Source: SAR324 cluster bacterium (GTDB lineage Bacteria > SAR324 > NAC60-12). From it: 64,000 nucleotides of DNA. Every line of letters begins with the position of its first letter. Position 1 is the first letter of the stretch. Location of the stretch: NCBI GenBank assembly GCA_028281495.1, contig JANQJU010000031.1, positions 1 through 64,000 of the forward strand. The letters are read 5' to 3'. The notes under the pieces were generated by a model, which made no database searches, was not told the DNA's origin, and saw only the letters and a list, made by a program, of their open reading frames with translations. A program made the translations under genes and the position numbers. Below, in pieces: positions 18,459 through 26,770 of the stretch.

Positions 18459-19396
18459 TTGGCCTCCCCGTCAAACAGTTTCTTTTGGATTGAGATCACC
18501 ACAATCACGATGGCCAACAACACGACTGCCATTGCTGAAGCCAATCCCACATTGTTGAAGCGGAAGGCCGTTTCCACTGTTTGGATCACAAACGTCATGC
18601 TGCCATTGGCTCCGCGTGTCATGATGAAGGGGATCTCGAACACTTCGATGGCCCCCGAAATGGTGAGTAAAAAGTTGATGCCTAATATCGGGCGAAGAAT
18701 CGGAAGCGTGATGTACCGAAATTGATGCCATTCATTCGCCCCATCCAATTTGGCCGCTTCATAATAAATGGGAGAAATGGATTGTAGCGCTCCCAAAAAG
18801 ATCACCAAATTCAGCCCCATGTAACGCCACATCGAGGTGAACGCCAACGAGAAGTTGACGACGGCAGGATTGCCGAGCCAGCTCTGTTTCAACATGCCCA
18901 AACCCATGAGATCCAGCACTGTGTTCAGGGTGCCATCGGGCTGATAAAACACGCGGAAAATGAGCACAATCGCCACGCTATTCATGACAAACGGCAGAAA
19001 TAAGAGGGCTTTGAAAATGTTTTTCCCCCGCAATCCTGAATTCAGCACCACAGCGAAATACAAAGCCAACATGATCTGGAGCACGCCACCCACGAAGTAA
19101 TACATGTTGTTGGCAAAGACGCTGAATAGCTCCTCGTTGGTGAACACTTCCACATAGTTTTCTAAGCCTACATAGTTTTTGCTGAGGTCAAATCCATCCC
19201 AATCGGTCAAGCTGTAATGAAACAACTGCAACGCCGGATAAAAAGAAAACACACACAACAGGGTGAGGGGCAGCACTAAAAAGGCCGCGATGCACAAGCG
19301 TTTTTGTTGCTTGTCGGTCATGCGAATTCCCGTGAACCCCTTGGCTCCTTGGGATGCGGGTACTTGAGCAATATTGCTTTCTGCGACGTTTGGCAT
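18455..19396 (-). CDS. Sugar ABC transporter permease (MalF/GanP type)
   Basis: This 313-residue permease starts at 19396, preceded by CACGGAGATCCC. A second possible start at 19321 (MTDKQQKRL) would drop a 25-residue polar N-terminus. About six membrane helices and the EAA motif EAAKLDGANEWHQFRYITLP are present. It pairs with the gene at 17589-18458 to form the heterodimeric channel of a CUT1 importer. A gap of about 150 bp separates it from the binding-protein gene, enough room for the usual stem-loop that lets the binding protein be made in excess, though no strong hairpin was confirmed. Confidence 0.88.
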   Translation of the reverse strand: MPNVAESNIAQVPASQGAKGFTGIRMTDKQQKRLCIAAFLVLPLTLLCVFSFYPALQLFHYSLTDWDGFDLSKNYVGLENYVEVFTNEELFSVFANNMYYFVGGVLQIMLALYFAVVLNSGLRGKNIFKALLFLPFVMNSVAIVLIFRVFYQPDGTLNTVLDLMGLGMLKQSWLGNPAVVNFSLAFTSMWRYMGLNLVIFLGALQSISPIYYEAAKLDGANEWHQFRYITLPILRPILGINFLLTISGAIEVFEIPFIMTRGANGSMTFVIQTVETAFRFNNVGLASAMAVVLLAIVIVVISIQKKLFDGEAK

Positions 19397-19543
19397 GGGA
19401 TCTCCGTGAGGTGGAAGCAGTGGTGTCTTTCTCCAAAAAAGGGCACCTCCTACCGTTTTCGCTAGACTGCTTTTCGACATGAGGCTGTGACTGTCGACCC
19501 GCATCGGGCGGTAGGAGGAACCACTGGAGGAGGACCATCAAGA

Positions 19544-20797
19544 TTATTTGCCCAACACATTCTTACGAGCTTTCGACCAACGCTGGTTCAGCTTGGCGAC
19601 GGCTTGATCGTAATTGTTGGACTGCATCAGACGTTGAATATAACCTCCACTCATGATGTCGATCTGAGCTTTGTTGGCAATTTTAGTGAACGTGGCGGAT
19701 TGCGGAACGATGTAAACCAGTTGCGGATTGTATCCCATGAACTCTTTCAACTGAGGCAAGGCCGGTTGCTTTTCTTTCAACGGAGGAATGAAGCCAGAAA
19801 AGTCATCGAAACCCGATTCTTCCACCATGAATTTGACGAAGGCTTTGGCGGTATCTACGTTCTCGCTGTGCTTGTTCACTGCGTAGAACCAATCGGGATT
19901 CATCAGAGCTTTCACTTGTTTGCCATTGTCGGTGGGAATCGGAGCAAAACCGATATCTTCTGCTTGACCGCCGCTATCGATCACTTGATTGATCACCCAA
20001 TTGCCCAAGTAGTACATGCCGAATTTGCCTTGAGCGACATCCACTTTGGAGCGTTCCCAATCGGTGCTCATCAAATCGGGTTCGGTGTATCCCTTGTCAA
20101 TGAAGGTCTTTAAGATTTCAAAGGACTTGCCATAAGGGGAAGCTGAATTGAATGGGGTGTCTGTGTTCACTAAGGTGTTCCAGTAAGCACCCTTCCCGGA
20201 AATCGTGACGGCCAATTTATCCCACTGTTGCAAAGGCCATTGCGCACTGAAGTTGATTGCCAAGGGAACAATTCCCTGGTCTTTCAATTTTTGAGCAGCA
20301 GCATAAAAGTCGTCCAAGCGGGTGGGCATCTTCGAAATTCCAGCCTTGGCAAATGCCTGTTTGTTGTAAACGAGCCCTTCGGCGGTCACGCCAGAAACCA
20401 CTCCATACATCTTGCCTTGAAAGGCTCGATAATCTTCAAAGTGCACGCGGCCTTTGAAACCCAAGGCATCCAAAGGTGCAAAAAAGTCGGGCAATTGATC
20501 CCGAGTCACCCCATTGGGAACTAACAACACATCTCCATATTCCTTGGAAGACAATCGCACCCTCAGATCCGGATCGTAATCGCGGATGGCTTCGAATTCG
20601 ACTTCTTCCACATTCGGATACTTCTTTTTAAACTGCTCGGCGATCTTGGGGTAAAATGAATCCACCAAGTCTGTTCGGTTTGTGACAAAAGTGATCGAGC
20701 CTTCCACCTTATTCGGATCAAACGCCAAAGCGAGCGAAGACAGGAAAGTCATAAAGACCGTAGTCCAGATCGTGAGTCTGATGAGTTTTGCTTGCAT
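19544..20797 (-). CDS. Extracellular solute-binding protein of the oligosaccharide importer
   Basis: This 417-residue periplasmic protein has a signal peptide of about 24 residues (ending SSLALA) followed by a family 1 extracellular solute-binding fold (GSITFVTNRTDLVDSFYPKI, then VTRDQLPDFFAPLD and AFVKFMVEESG). The ATG at 20797 is chosen because AAGGGGGT lies at proper distance; the ATG two codons earlier (20803) would sit almost on the ribosome site. It is the first gene of the mannan operon. It is preceded by a promoter at 20939-20966 and three LacI-type operators. The ligand is inferred to be mannooligosaccharide from the mannanase and epimerase downstream. Confidence 0.88.
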   Translation of the reverse strand: MQAKLIRLTIWTTVFMTFLSSLALAFDPNKVEGSITFVTNRTDLVDSFYPKIAEQFKKKYPNVEEVEFEAIRDYDPDLRVRLSSKEYGDVLLVPNGVTRDQLPDFFAPLDALGFKGRVHFEDYRAFQGKMYGVVSGVTAEGLVYNKQAFAKAGISKMPTRLDDFYAAAQKLKDQGIVPLAINFSAQWPLQQWDKLAVTISGKGAYWNTLVNTDTPFNSASPYGKSFEILKTFIDKGYTEPDLMSTDWERSKVDVAQGKFGMYYLGNWVINQVIDSGGQAEDIGFAPIPTDNGKQVKALMNPDWFYAVNKHSENVDTAKAFVKFMVEESGFDDFSGFIPPLKEKQPALPQLKEFMGYNPQLVYIVPQSATFTKIANKAQIDIMSGGYIQRLMQSNNYDQAVAKLNQRWSKARKNVLGK

Positions 20798-20846
20798 AGC
20801 CATACCCCCTTAGTTCCGTGAATGAAGTTCGTTGATGTTCATTATT

Positions 20847-20872
20847 AAAAAATCGTAACGTTACGATTTTTT
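20847..20872. promoter_or_regulatory. LacI-type operator O1, perfect 26-bp palindrome
   Basis: The core TCGTAACGTTACGA (20853-20866) is flanked by matching A6 and T6 runs, so all 26 bases are self-complementary. It lies between the mannan promoter and the binding-protein start, about 50 bp upstream of ATG 20797. The central CG and AACGTT core are typical of LacI-family sites. Confidence 0.8.
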
Positions 20873-20937
20873 GAAATTCGAATCCCTTGAATTGAAAATT
20901 TTGAAACGACGCATTCCATCAATCCAAGCTTGAGTTA

Positions 20938-20966
20938 AATTGTAACGTTTCGATTTTGAAAGTCAA
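20938..20966 (-). promoter_or_regulatory. Mannan operon promoter with operator O2 in its spacer
   Basis: Read on the minus strand, a -35 TTGACT (20961-20966) and -10 TACAAT (20939-20944) are separated by 16 bp. The imperfect operator ATTGTAACGTTTCGATTTT occupies the spacer and -10, so repressor binding would block polymerase. Its centre is 87 bp from the centre of O1. Confidence 0.7.
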
Positions 20967-21045
20967 GTGTTTAAATCAAAAAATATCATCTTGATAACTA
21001 AATGAAATTATTTGATTAATTTGACATTCTTCGATTTTTTGATTC

Positions 21046-21065
21046 AAATCGTAACGTTTCGATTG
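21046..21065. promoter_or_regulatory. LacI-type operator O3
   Basis: AAATCGTAACGTTTCGATT matches O2 almost exactly and lies 109 bp further upstream, between the mannan operon and the divergent nuclease gene. It could support looping with O1 or O2. Confidence 0.7.
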
Positions 21066-21128
21066 AAAAGTAATCAAAGGAAAGGAAATTCAAATCACTC
21101 CCTATTAGGAATGCCTACCATTTGGCGG

Positions 21129-21134
21129 TATAAT
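21129..21134 (+). promoter_or_regulatory. -10 box of the Rpn-like nuclease gene
   Basis: A perfect TATAAT lies 48 bp upstream of the ATG at 21182; no good -35 is seen, so the promoter may be weak or activator dependent. Confidence 0.45.
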
Positions 21135-21181
21135 AAAATCATCACGCTGCCCTTTGCTTCATGCGCTTAGAAAGGAACAAG

Positions 21182-22141
21182 ATGCTCATTGCCAATCCCA
21201 TCTATGATGTTGTCTTCAAATACCTCCTAGAAGATAAAGAGGTCGCGACTCTCCTCGTCTCTGAAATTCTGGGTGAACATGTTGTCGATTTGGAGTTCAA
21301 ACCTCAGGAATTCGTGGCTTCCGCTTATCGCGATCCCTATACCTTCACCATCTATCGTATGGATTTCGCCGCCAAAATCCGGCAACCCAATCAACAATTC
21401 AAACAAGTCATCATTGAAATCCAAAAGGCCAAACTCCATACGGACATTATGCGATTCCGAAACTACTTAGGGATGCAATATGCCAACAAAGAGAATGTCG
21501 TCGAGCAAGCGGGTGAGCAGAAAATGAAGCATGCTTTGCCAATTCAGAGCATCTACTTCCTTGGGCATCGACTCGATCAGATTAAAGCTCCCATCATCCA
21601 GGTCAAACGAGCTTATTGGGATGGAGCCACCGGAGAGCTCATCCAAGAAAAAGAAGAATTCATTGAAAGCTTAACCCATGACAGTGTTGTCATTCAGATC
21701 CCTCAATTGCGAAAAGAGATGCGAACCGACTTAGAAAAACTACTGAGTGTGTTCGATCAAAGTTATGTCGTGACTAAAGATCATCACATCTTGGATATCG
21801 ACGATGCGCAGTTTCCTGAAAAGTATCGCAAAGTGTTACGGCGTTTGGTTCAGGCCCATGCCGAACCGGAGGTCCGCCAAAACATGGAGGTCGAAGACGA
21901 ATATTTTGAAGAGTTGCAAGAACAAGAACGGCGGGTTCAGGAGGCCGAGGAACAAGCCTTTCTAGCGGAACAAAAGGCAAAACAAGCCGAGCAAAAGGCA
22001 AAACAAGCCGAGCAAAAGGCGGAACAAGAAAAGCGACTTGCTGAGCAAAAGGTGGAACAAGCTGAGCAAAAGGCAGAACAAGAGAAACAACGTGCCGAGC
22101 AATTGATGGAATTGCTCAAAAAACATGGCATTGATCCCTAG
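21182..22141 (+). CDS. Rpn/PD-(D/E)XK nuclease family protein with coiled-coil tail
   Basis: This 319-residue protein starts at 21182 behind AAAGGA. The N-terminal part (NPIYDVVFKYLLEDKEVATL, then FAAKI and IIEIQKAK) has the PD-(D/E)XK pattern of the Rpn, recombination-promoting nuclease or transposase_31-like family, with the D and ExQ residues of the catalytic core. The C-terminal 70 residues are a highly regular coiled coil built from seven-residue AEQKAKQ units. It ends LMELLKKHGIDP, a common ending in this family. Homologues are often multicopy in genomes and mediate DNA breakage or horizontal exchange. It is the only plus-strand gene between 8.3 and 32.6 kb, inserted between the mannan operon and the sigma-factor locus. 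Confidence 0.75.
   Translation: MLIANPIYDVVFKYLLEDKEVATLLVSEILGEHVVDLEFKPQEFVASAYRDPYTFTIYRMDFAAKIRQPNQQFKQVIIEIQKAKLHTDIMRFRNYLGMQYANKENVVEQAGEQKMKHALPIQSIYFLGHRLDQIKAPIIQVKRAYWDGATGELIQEKEEFIESLTHDSVVIQIPQLRKEMRTDLEKLLSVFDQSYVVTKDHHILDIDDAQFPEKYRKVLRRLVQAHAEPEVRQNMEVEDEYFEELQEQERRVQEAEEQAFLAEQKAKQAEQKAKQAEQKAEQEKRLAEQKVEQAEQKAEQEKQRAEQLMELLKKHGIDP
21965..22085 (+). repeat. 21-bp coding tandem repeat (AEQKAKQ heptads)
   Basis: Several copies of a 21-bp unit such as GAGCAAAAGGCAAAACAAGC encode coiled-coil heptads in the nuclease tail. Identical neighbouring copies imply that the length can change by slippage. Confidence 0.75.
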
Positions 22142-22239
22142 TCTTCAGCCGCCTTGTGCAGTCTCCAATCTGAAAAAATTTGCTTCATGTGTGCTAATCG
22201 ACGGTAGGGAAGCTATGGAAGGTTTGAGTTTGTGGCACA

Positions 22240-23127
22240 TTAGTAGATTGTCACCGCATCCAGTGTACGGATCTTGTCAGGATTCCGCATGATATAGATG
22301 TAGGTGGTGGTGCCTTTCTCATCATAGGCAAAAGAAACCGTGGCTTGAATGGAATCGCCTTCCTTGACAATCGCACCACGAGCGCCATTGATATCGGTGG
22401 GATACCACTGATAAGTTTTCCAGAAATGTTTCAATACCTTGGACAAAAAGGCAGTGACTTGGGTTTTTCCGTGAAGCGTTTTGGGAATTGCAGGGACTTT
22501 CCCACCCCCATCGGCACTCAGCTGGACATCATCCGAAAGCAGGGCGGTGAGGGGGGTAGTGTCCCCCTCTGCAATCGCGATTTTAAAGGCCGCCAGAAAT
22601 TGATCTTGCTTTTCCAAGGGAGTGGTATGCCGCACCTTGGCTTGACCGATATTGATTTTGGCTCTAGACACCAATTTACGGCAGGTGCTTTCTTGGATCT
22701 CCAGCATTTTTGCAATGTCTGGGTATGCGACCTCAAAGATCTCATATAGAAGATACGCGGCACGCTCTTTGGGAGTTAAGCGTTCCAACATCACCAGAAA
22801 CGCGGTCGTCAACGAAGAGTCCAGATCCAACCGAGCCAAGGCATCGTCTTCGATAGGGGTATGGATCGGTTCGGGGAGCCAGACTCCCACGTAATTGACA
22901 CGAGTACGGCTCGCAGCACGAAGCAAGTCCAAGCACCGCCTTGTGCACACAGTCGTCAGCCACGATCTCGTATTTTCGATAGTGTCCTGATCTGCCTTTG
23001 CCCATTTGAGGTAGGTATCTTGTACCGCATCTTCAGCATCGGCAAAAGAACCGAGAATGCGATAAGCCAGCCCCAACAAATGGGGGCGAATCTCTTCAAA
23101 AGTTTCCGAAATCTCATGATCCAGCAT
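22240..23127 (-). CDS. ECF41-type RNA polymerase sigma factor with SnoaL-like C-terminal domain
   Basis: This 295-residue protein has the sigma-70 region 2 (HLLGLAYRILGSFADAEDAVQ, with DTYLKW) and region 4 (LTPKERAAYLLYEIFEV plus a helix-turn-helix). A C-terminal extension of about 110 residues with an NTF2/SnoaL-like fold follows. The extension carries the DGGGK motif diagnostic of ECF41 factors, where the extension itself controls sigma activity in place of an anti-sigma factor. The gene lies behind the CMD-family gene, the conserved genomic partner of ECF41, and a matching promoter precedes that gene. Four copies of a 20-bp repeat fill the gap between the two genes. Start at 23127; a purine-rich GGGCAGGG is upstream. 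Confidence 0.9.
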   Translation of the reverse strand: MLDHEISETFEEIRPHLLGLAYRILGSFADAEDAVQDTYLKWAKADQDTIENTRSWLTTVCTRRCLDLLRAASRTRVNYVGVWLPEPIHTPIEDDALARLDLDSSLTTAFLVMLERLTPKERAAYLLYEIFEVAYPDIAKMLEIQESTCRKLVSRAKINIGQAKVRHTTPLEKQDQFLAAFKIAIAEGDTTPLTALLSDDVQLSADGGGKVPAIPKTLHGKTQVTAFLSKVLKHFWKTYQWYPTDINGARGAIVKEGDSIQATVSFAYDEKGTTTYIYIMRNPDKIRTLDAVTIY

Positions 23128-23160
23128 TGCAACCCTGCCCTATATCGTTCCTCGTATCAT

Positions 23161-23240
23161 TCCTCGATCTGCCTTATCTAATCTCGATCTGCCTTATCTA
23201 ATCTCGATCTGCCTTATCTAATCTCGATCTACCTTATCTA
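23161..23240. repeat. 20-bp tandem repeat, four copies
   Basis: ATCTCGATCTGCCTTATCTA is repeated four times with one or two changes in the outer copies. The last copy includes the TAG stop codon of the CMD gene (23238-23240), and the array separates that gene from the sigma-factor gene. Confidence 0.9.
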
Positions 23241-23669
23241 GTGGCGTGATATGGCAATGCGATTCCAGAGGTTGATCATCGCAACGGTTGCCGTGAGAAC
23301 ACCGATTTCTTTTTCAGAGAAATGTTCTCGTAACCGCCCGCGTAAAACGCCCAAGTCCGTTTTGTGATCTAGAATTGTCAGGGCTTCTGTCCAGGCCAAC
23401 GCGGCTTTTTCTCTTTCGTTGAAATCTTTGACTTGATCCCACACAATCAATCGATCCAGCCGTTCGCTGGTTTCTCCATCTTCCCGTGCTTCCCGTGTAT
23501 GCATCTGCACACAATATCCACAACGATTGATTTGCGAGGCTCGTAGAAGCATCAAGTGGCTCAAGGGGCGATCCACCCCATACTCCTTCATCACCTCATG
23601 AACCTGGGCCATTGCTTTAAGAACCTCAGGGATTTCCTGTTCATAACTTACTGCTTTTGTATCGTTCAT
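23238..23669 (-). CDS. Carboxymuconolactone decarboxylase (CMD)/AhpD-family protein
   Basis: This 143-residue all-helical protein starts at 23669 (AAAAAGGAGAAGA ribosome site). The motif RCGYCVQMHTREA contains the CxxCxxxH redox centre of AhpD-like members. These use the cysteine pair as a peroxidase or disulfide relay in oxidative defence. It is the standard genomic partner and regulatory target of ECF41 sigma factors. The mRNA begins about 109 bases upstream if the ECF41 promoter at 23784-23810 is used, and that leader has two small stem-loops. The substrate is unknown. Confidence 0.85.
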   Translation of the reverse strand: MNDTKAVSYEQEIPEVLKAMAQVHEVMKEYGVDRPLSHLMLLRASQINRCGYCVQMHTREAREDGETSERLDRLIVWDQVKDFNEREKAALAWTEALTILDHKTDLGVLRGRLREHFSEKEIGVLTATVAMINLWNRIAISRH

Positions 23670-23734
23670 TCTTCTCCTTTTTAGTTTCAAACGCTTCCCC
23701 TGTTGAGATGCGTTGTGTTGGCTAAGAGGATCCT

Positions 23735-23773
23735 CCACTTTTCCAAGTGGCTCCAGTTTAAACAATTAAACTG
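23735..23773 (-). promoter_or_regulatory. Two stem-loops in the leader of the CMD mRNA
   Basis: CCACTT/AAGTGG with a 4-base loop (23735-23750) and CAGTTTAA/TTAAACTG with an ACAA loop (23754-23773) lie between the promoter and the start codon. They may stabilise or regulate the transcript. Confidence 0.4.
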
Positions 23774-23783
23774 ATACCCGAAT

Positions 23784-23810
23784 GACGATTGAGAGTTTGA
23801 GTTTGTGACA
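23784..23810 (-). promoter_or_regulatory. ECF41-type promoter (TGTCACA-N16-CGTC)
   Basis: On the minus strand TGTCACA (23804-23810) and CGTC (23784-23787) are separated by exactly 16 bp. This is the published ECF41 target motif, placed about 115 bp before the CMD gene. It indicates that the sigma factor two genes downstream controls its own operon. Confidence 0.8.
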
Positions 23811-23831
23811 TCAATGAGGATTTTTCTGATA

Positions 23832-24611
23832 TCAATCCGTAATTCGTTTTTGCAAACGATGGATAGCCCAAGCGCCAGTTCCCCATGTGACAATCACACA
23901 ATAGGAAATATCCCAGAGCATGGTGGGAGTGATTTGGGCAGCGGCAATATCCCGGAGCAATCGAACGACATGGGTTAAAGGAAATGCTTCAACCAACGGC
24001 AGAAGGACGGCAGGCAGATCACTGATCGGAAACACGACACCGGAAAAAAAGAACATCGGCGATAAAAACCCGGTCAGGAAAAAATTCACGTGGGAAATGG
24101 TAGTGATGTAAGAGGTGAACAGCAAGGCAATGGCTGCAAATAAGATCCCCGTGAGGAATCCCAGTAGAGGTGCAAAATAGTAAGCTGATAGCGGTAAAAT
24201 CCCAAACAAGGACACCACCAATAGAACAGCAAACGCAAAAAACGCTCCTTTGGTACCTGCCCAAAGGATTTCTCCGATGAAGACATCTCGGATACTCATA
24301 GGGGCACTCAGCATCCCATCATAGACTTTATCGAATTCAAGACGAATGAACGTTCCCAAGGTGCATTCGAATGAAGAGACGAACATGGCTGGAACTAATA
24401 GCAAGCCGGGGGCTAAAAATTGAATGTATGGCACCCCATCCATGGTTTCGACATAATTTCCTAAACCCAAACCAATCCCGACTATAAAAATCAGTGGCTC
24501 GAAGAATGGAGGAAACGCGTTGCTCAACAGATGCCGCTTGTACACGGTAAAATGACGGAACCAAATACTATACACTCGAGTGGGTAGGGACGGTGGATTA
24601 TTGGTCATCAT
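23832..24611 (-). CDS. ABC-2 type exporter permease (NodJ-like)
   Basis: This 259-residue inner-membrane protein has about six transmembrane helices and the ABC-2 signature region (NFFLTGFLSPMFFFSGVVFP). The ATG at 24611 behind GGGAGGT is preferred; it lies inside the last codons of the ATPase gene (stop at 24598), so the two are translationally coupled. Together they form an exporter of the NodIJ/DrrAB class, which moves lipids, polysaccharide parts or drugs outward. Nothing nearby identifies the substrate. Confidence 0.85.
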   Translation of the reverse strand: MMTNNPPSLPTRVYSIWFRHFTVYKRHLLSNAFPPFFEPLIFIVGIGLGLGNYVETMDGVPYIQFLAPGLLLVPAMFVSSFECTLGTFIRLEFDKVYDGMLSAPMSIRDVFIGEILWAGTKGAFFAFAVLLVVSLFGILPLSAYYFAPLLGFLTGILFAAIALLFTSYITTISHVNFFLTGFLSPMFFFSGVVFPISDLPAVLLPLVEAFPLTHVVRLLRDIAAAQITPTMLWDISYCVIVTWGTGAWAIHRLQKRITD

Positions 24612-25530
24612 TGAGGGACCTCCCAGTAATTTTAAGAAATAGATCTTCCAGGTTGGATTGGCGAAGGTGGTATTCACCGCGTTGCCAATGGCTGGATAAA
24701 TTTTTAAGTGCCGTCCAATCATTGGAGTAAAACAACGGCATTTGGTGAGAATCGTCTTTGCGGATCATCTCGGAATCGATTTCAGGTATCCGTGCGTCAT
24801 GGGTTTTGAAGTTTCGGATTTCCAATACAAACTGCTCCACATGGGCATCCAGCAATTCCTGTGGCTCTCCTTCCACTAGTTTGGTTCCCCGATCCATGAT
24901 GATGATCCGATCACAAATCTGAAAGGCTTCCTCCATGTAGTGGGTCGTCAATAAGATGGTCACCCCATTTTCTTTGAGTTCTCGGATTTTCGACCAGATG
25001 AGATGGCGCACCTGAGGATCCAGCCCGGTAGTGGGTTCATCTAGAATTAGCAATTTAGGTGAGTGCAATAAGGCTCGTGCAATCACCAAGCGTCGTTTCA
25101 TTCCACCCGAAAGCTCGCGTATCCGTACCTGTTTTTTTTCTGTGAGTTCCATGAAGTTGATCAGATCTTCGATTCGAGATGCCGCTTCCGATGTGGGCAG
25201 TCCATAAAAGCGAGCATAGATCGTCAAGTTTTGCAGCACGTCGAGTTCCTCATCCAAGTTGTCTTCTTGGGGGACCACTCCCAACAACGTTTTGATTTTC
25301 AACTCATCGACAGCTGGATCAAATCCAAATACGTTGACTTCCCCACCATCCTTGGAATCGCGCAGGGCCTTGCCATACAGCATTTTCATGGTCGTGGTCT
25401 TCCCCGCGCCATTCGGTCCTAAAAAGCCAAAACATGAAGCAGCTTGCACCTCAAAACTGAGGTCATTCACTGCCTTCAAGGAAGGGTACGATTTATTCAT
25501 TTGATCGACGGTAATCACGGGAGACGGCAT
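24598..25530 (-). CDS. ABC exporter ATPase (NodI/DrrA-like)
   Basis: This 310-residue ATPase has Walker A GPNGAGKTTTMKM, the Q-loop VPQEDNLDEELDV, signature ELSGGMKRR, Walker B LLILDEPTTGLDP and an H-loop at LLTTHYMEEA. The start at 25530 has GGAGCTTTCCT upstream; an upstream in-frame extension of 44 residues looks non-coding. The QEDNLD segment and order of genes are like NodI. It works with the permease at 23832-24611, whose start codon lies within its 3' end. Confidence 0.9.
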   Translation of the reverse strand: MPSPVITVDQMNKSYPSLKAVNDLSFEVQAASCFGFLGPNGAGKTTTMKMLYGKALRDSKDGGEVNVFGFDPAVDELKIKTLLGVVPQEDNLDEELDVLQNLTIYARFYGLPTSEAASRIEDLINFMELTEKKQVRIRELSGGMKRRLVIARALLHSPKLLILDEPTTGLDPQVRHLIWSKIRELKENGVTILLTTHYMEEAFQICDRIIIMDRGTKLVEGEPQELLDAHVEQFVLEIRNFKTHDARIPEIDSEMIRKDDSHQMPLFYSNDWTALKNLSSHWQRGEYHLRQSNLEDLFLKITGRSLNDDQ

Positions 25531-25695
25531 AGGAAAGCTCCAATGAGGCGAAGTGATGAAAAAACAGATTTTGTTTCTAAGAAAAGGAGAGTTGTAAGGA
25601 AGGAATCCGAAAAGCACAATGGAGAAATGGAAAAAATAAGCAAACAAATTGAGAATAATCATTTGCTTATTTTGGATAAGGTACCAAGAACAGTA

Positions 25696-26700
25696 TTACC
25701 GCTCTACAACAGTAACGCGTTCCAGAAGATTTTGTTGGGCGGGATCCTCTCCTTCCAATACCTTGAGCATGATTTCGGCGAGACGGCGACCGGCAACATG
25801 AAGATCTTGGAAATAGCCGGTGAGAGGAGGATTAAAAAAAGCCGGGAGGCTTGACGTTTCGAGGGTCACGACATCCACCTCGCGACCAATCGTTTTTCCT
25901 GCCGATTGAACTCCTGTGAGAATGCCTAAAGCCGAGAGTTCACTGGTGCAAATGAACCCCGTCGGACCCTTTGGGGATGAAGCGAATTGAAAGGCAAAAT
26001 CTTTGTAGTCCAGCGCACTGGTTTCTAGCAGGATATCGCGCGATTGATCGAAATCGAGACCATTTTCCATCAACGCACGCCGGAAACCACACACGCGATG
26101 CCAGCTATACATGAAATCAATGGGAGGAGTGACCATCAATAACCGTTGGTGCCCCAAACCGATCAATCGTTTGGCGGCTTCATAGGCAAAATCATAGTTG
26201 TCCACATCATAGTAAGGATGGGCGCTACTGAGTTCTGTGCGTCCGAAGGTCACGAAGGGGAACTGTTTCTCTAGCAGATATTTCACACGCTCGTCTTGGG
26301 GACGTGTGGTGGTGATGATCACGCCATCCGCGATTTCGTTCTCCACCACATAACTCACGGCTTCCAGCTCGGTTTCTTCTGCCCGTTTGGGAATGATGGT
26401 GAGATGATAAGGGGAATCCTTGAGGGTAGAAGTGAGGCCTTCCATCAAAGGCAAGGACCCAATATCTCCTAAGACTTCGCCTGGGCGAGGCACGGGTAAA
26501 ATCACTGCAACGACAAACGATTTCCCGGTTCGCAAGCTCAAACCACTCGCATTCGGGCGATATCCCAGTGCTTCCGCAGCTTCTTTGACCACCGCAATCG
26601 TATTGGGTTTCACTTCGGGGCCATCCTTCAAAGCCCGAGACACGGTGGTGATGGAAAGCCCTGTGTGCTGGGCAATTGTTTTTAATGTTGCTCTAGCCAT
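25696..26700 (-). CDS. LacI-family transcriptional regulator of the mannan operon
   Basis: This 334-residue protein has an N-terminal helix-turn-helix (ATLKTIAQHTGLSITTVSRA) and hinge (NASGLSLRTGKS), then a periplasmic-binding-protein-like sugar domain. The start at 26700 aligns with LacI family starts, although AGGAG is only 2 bp from the ATG; a start at 26745 is possible. Two copies of the operator found before the mannan operon lie in its own promoter region (centres 26781.5 and 26867.5). This suggests autoregulation and control of the operon 5 kb away. The inducer is probably a manno- or gluco-disaccharide (inference). Confidence 0.88.
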   Translation of the reverse strand: MARATLKTIAQHTGLSITTVSRALKDGPEVKPNTIAVVKEAAEALGYRPNASGLSLRTGKSFVVAVILPVPRPGEVLGDIGSLPLMEGLTSTLKDSPYHLTIIPKRAEETELEAVSYVVENEIADGVIITTTRPQDERVKYLLEKQFPFVTFGRTELSSAHPYYDVDNYDFAYEAAKRLIGLGHQRLLMVTPPIDFMYSWHRVCGFRRALMENGLDFDQSRDILLETSALDYKDFAFQFASSPKGPTGFICTSELSALGILTGVQSAGKTIGREVDVVTLETSSLPAFFNPPLTGYFQDLHVAGRRLAEIMLKVLEGEDPAQQNLLERVTVVER

Positions 26701-26770
26701 AACTCCTGGATTATGGATGAAAGATGATTGGATCCTCCTTTTCATTCAATTTTTCGACAATCTTAGCAAA

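Noticed and set aside
21021..21026. TTGACA as -35 of the Rpn-like nuclease gene
   Set aside because: No -10 box lies at suitable distance; the TATAAT at 21129 is over 100 bp away.
22201..22245. Second ECF41 promoter after the sigma gene
   Set aside because: The minus strand has TGCCACAAACTCAAAC, like the true promoter, but CGTC is 27 bp away and the heptamer has a mismatch; it may be a decayed copy.
23161..23240. CRISPR-like array
   Set aside because: The units are directly adjacent with no spacers and no cas genes are present; it is a simple tandem repeat. The same holds for the arrays at 26940, 42984 and 45557.
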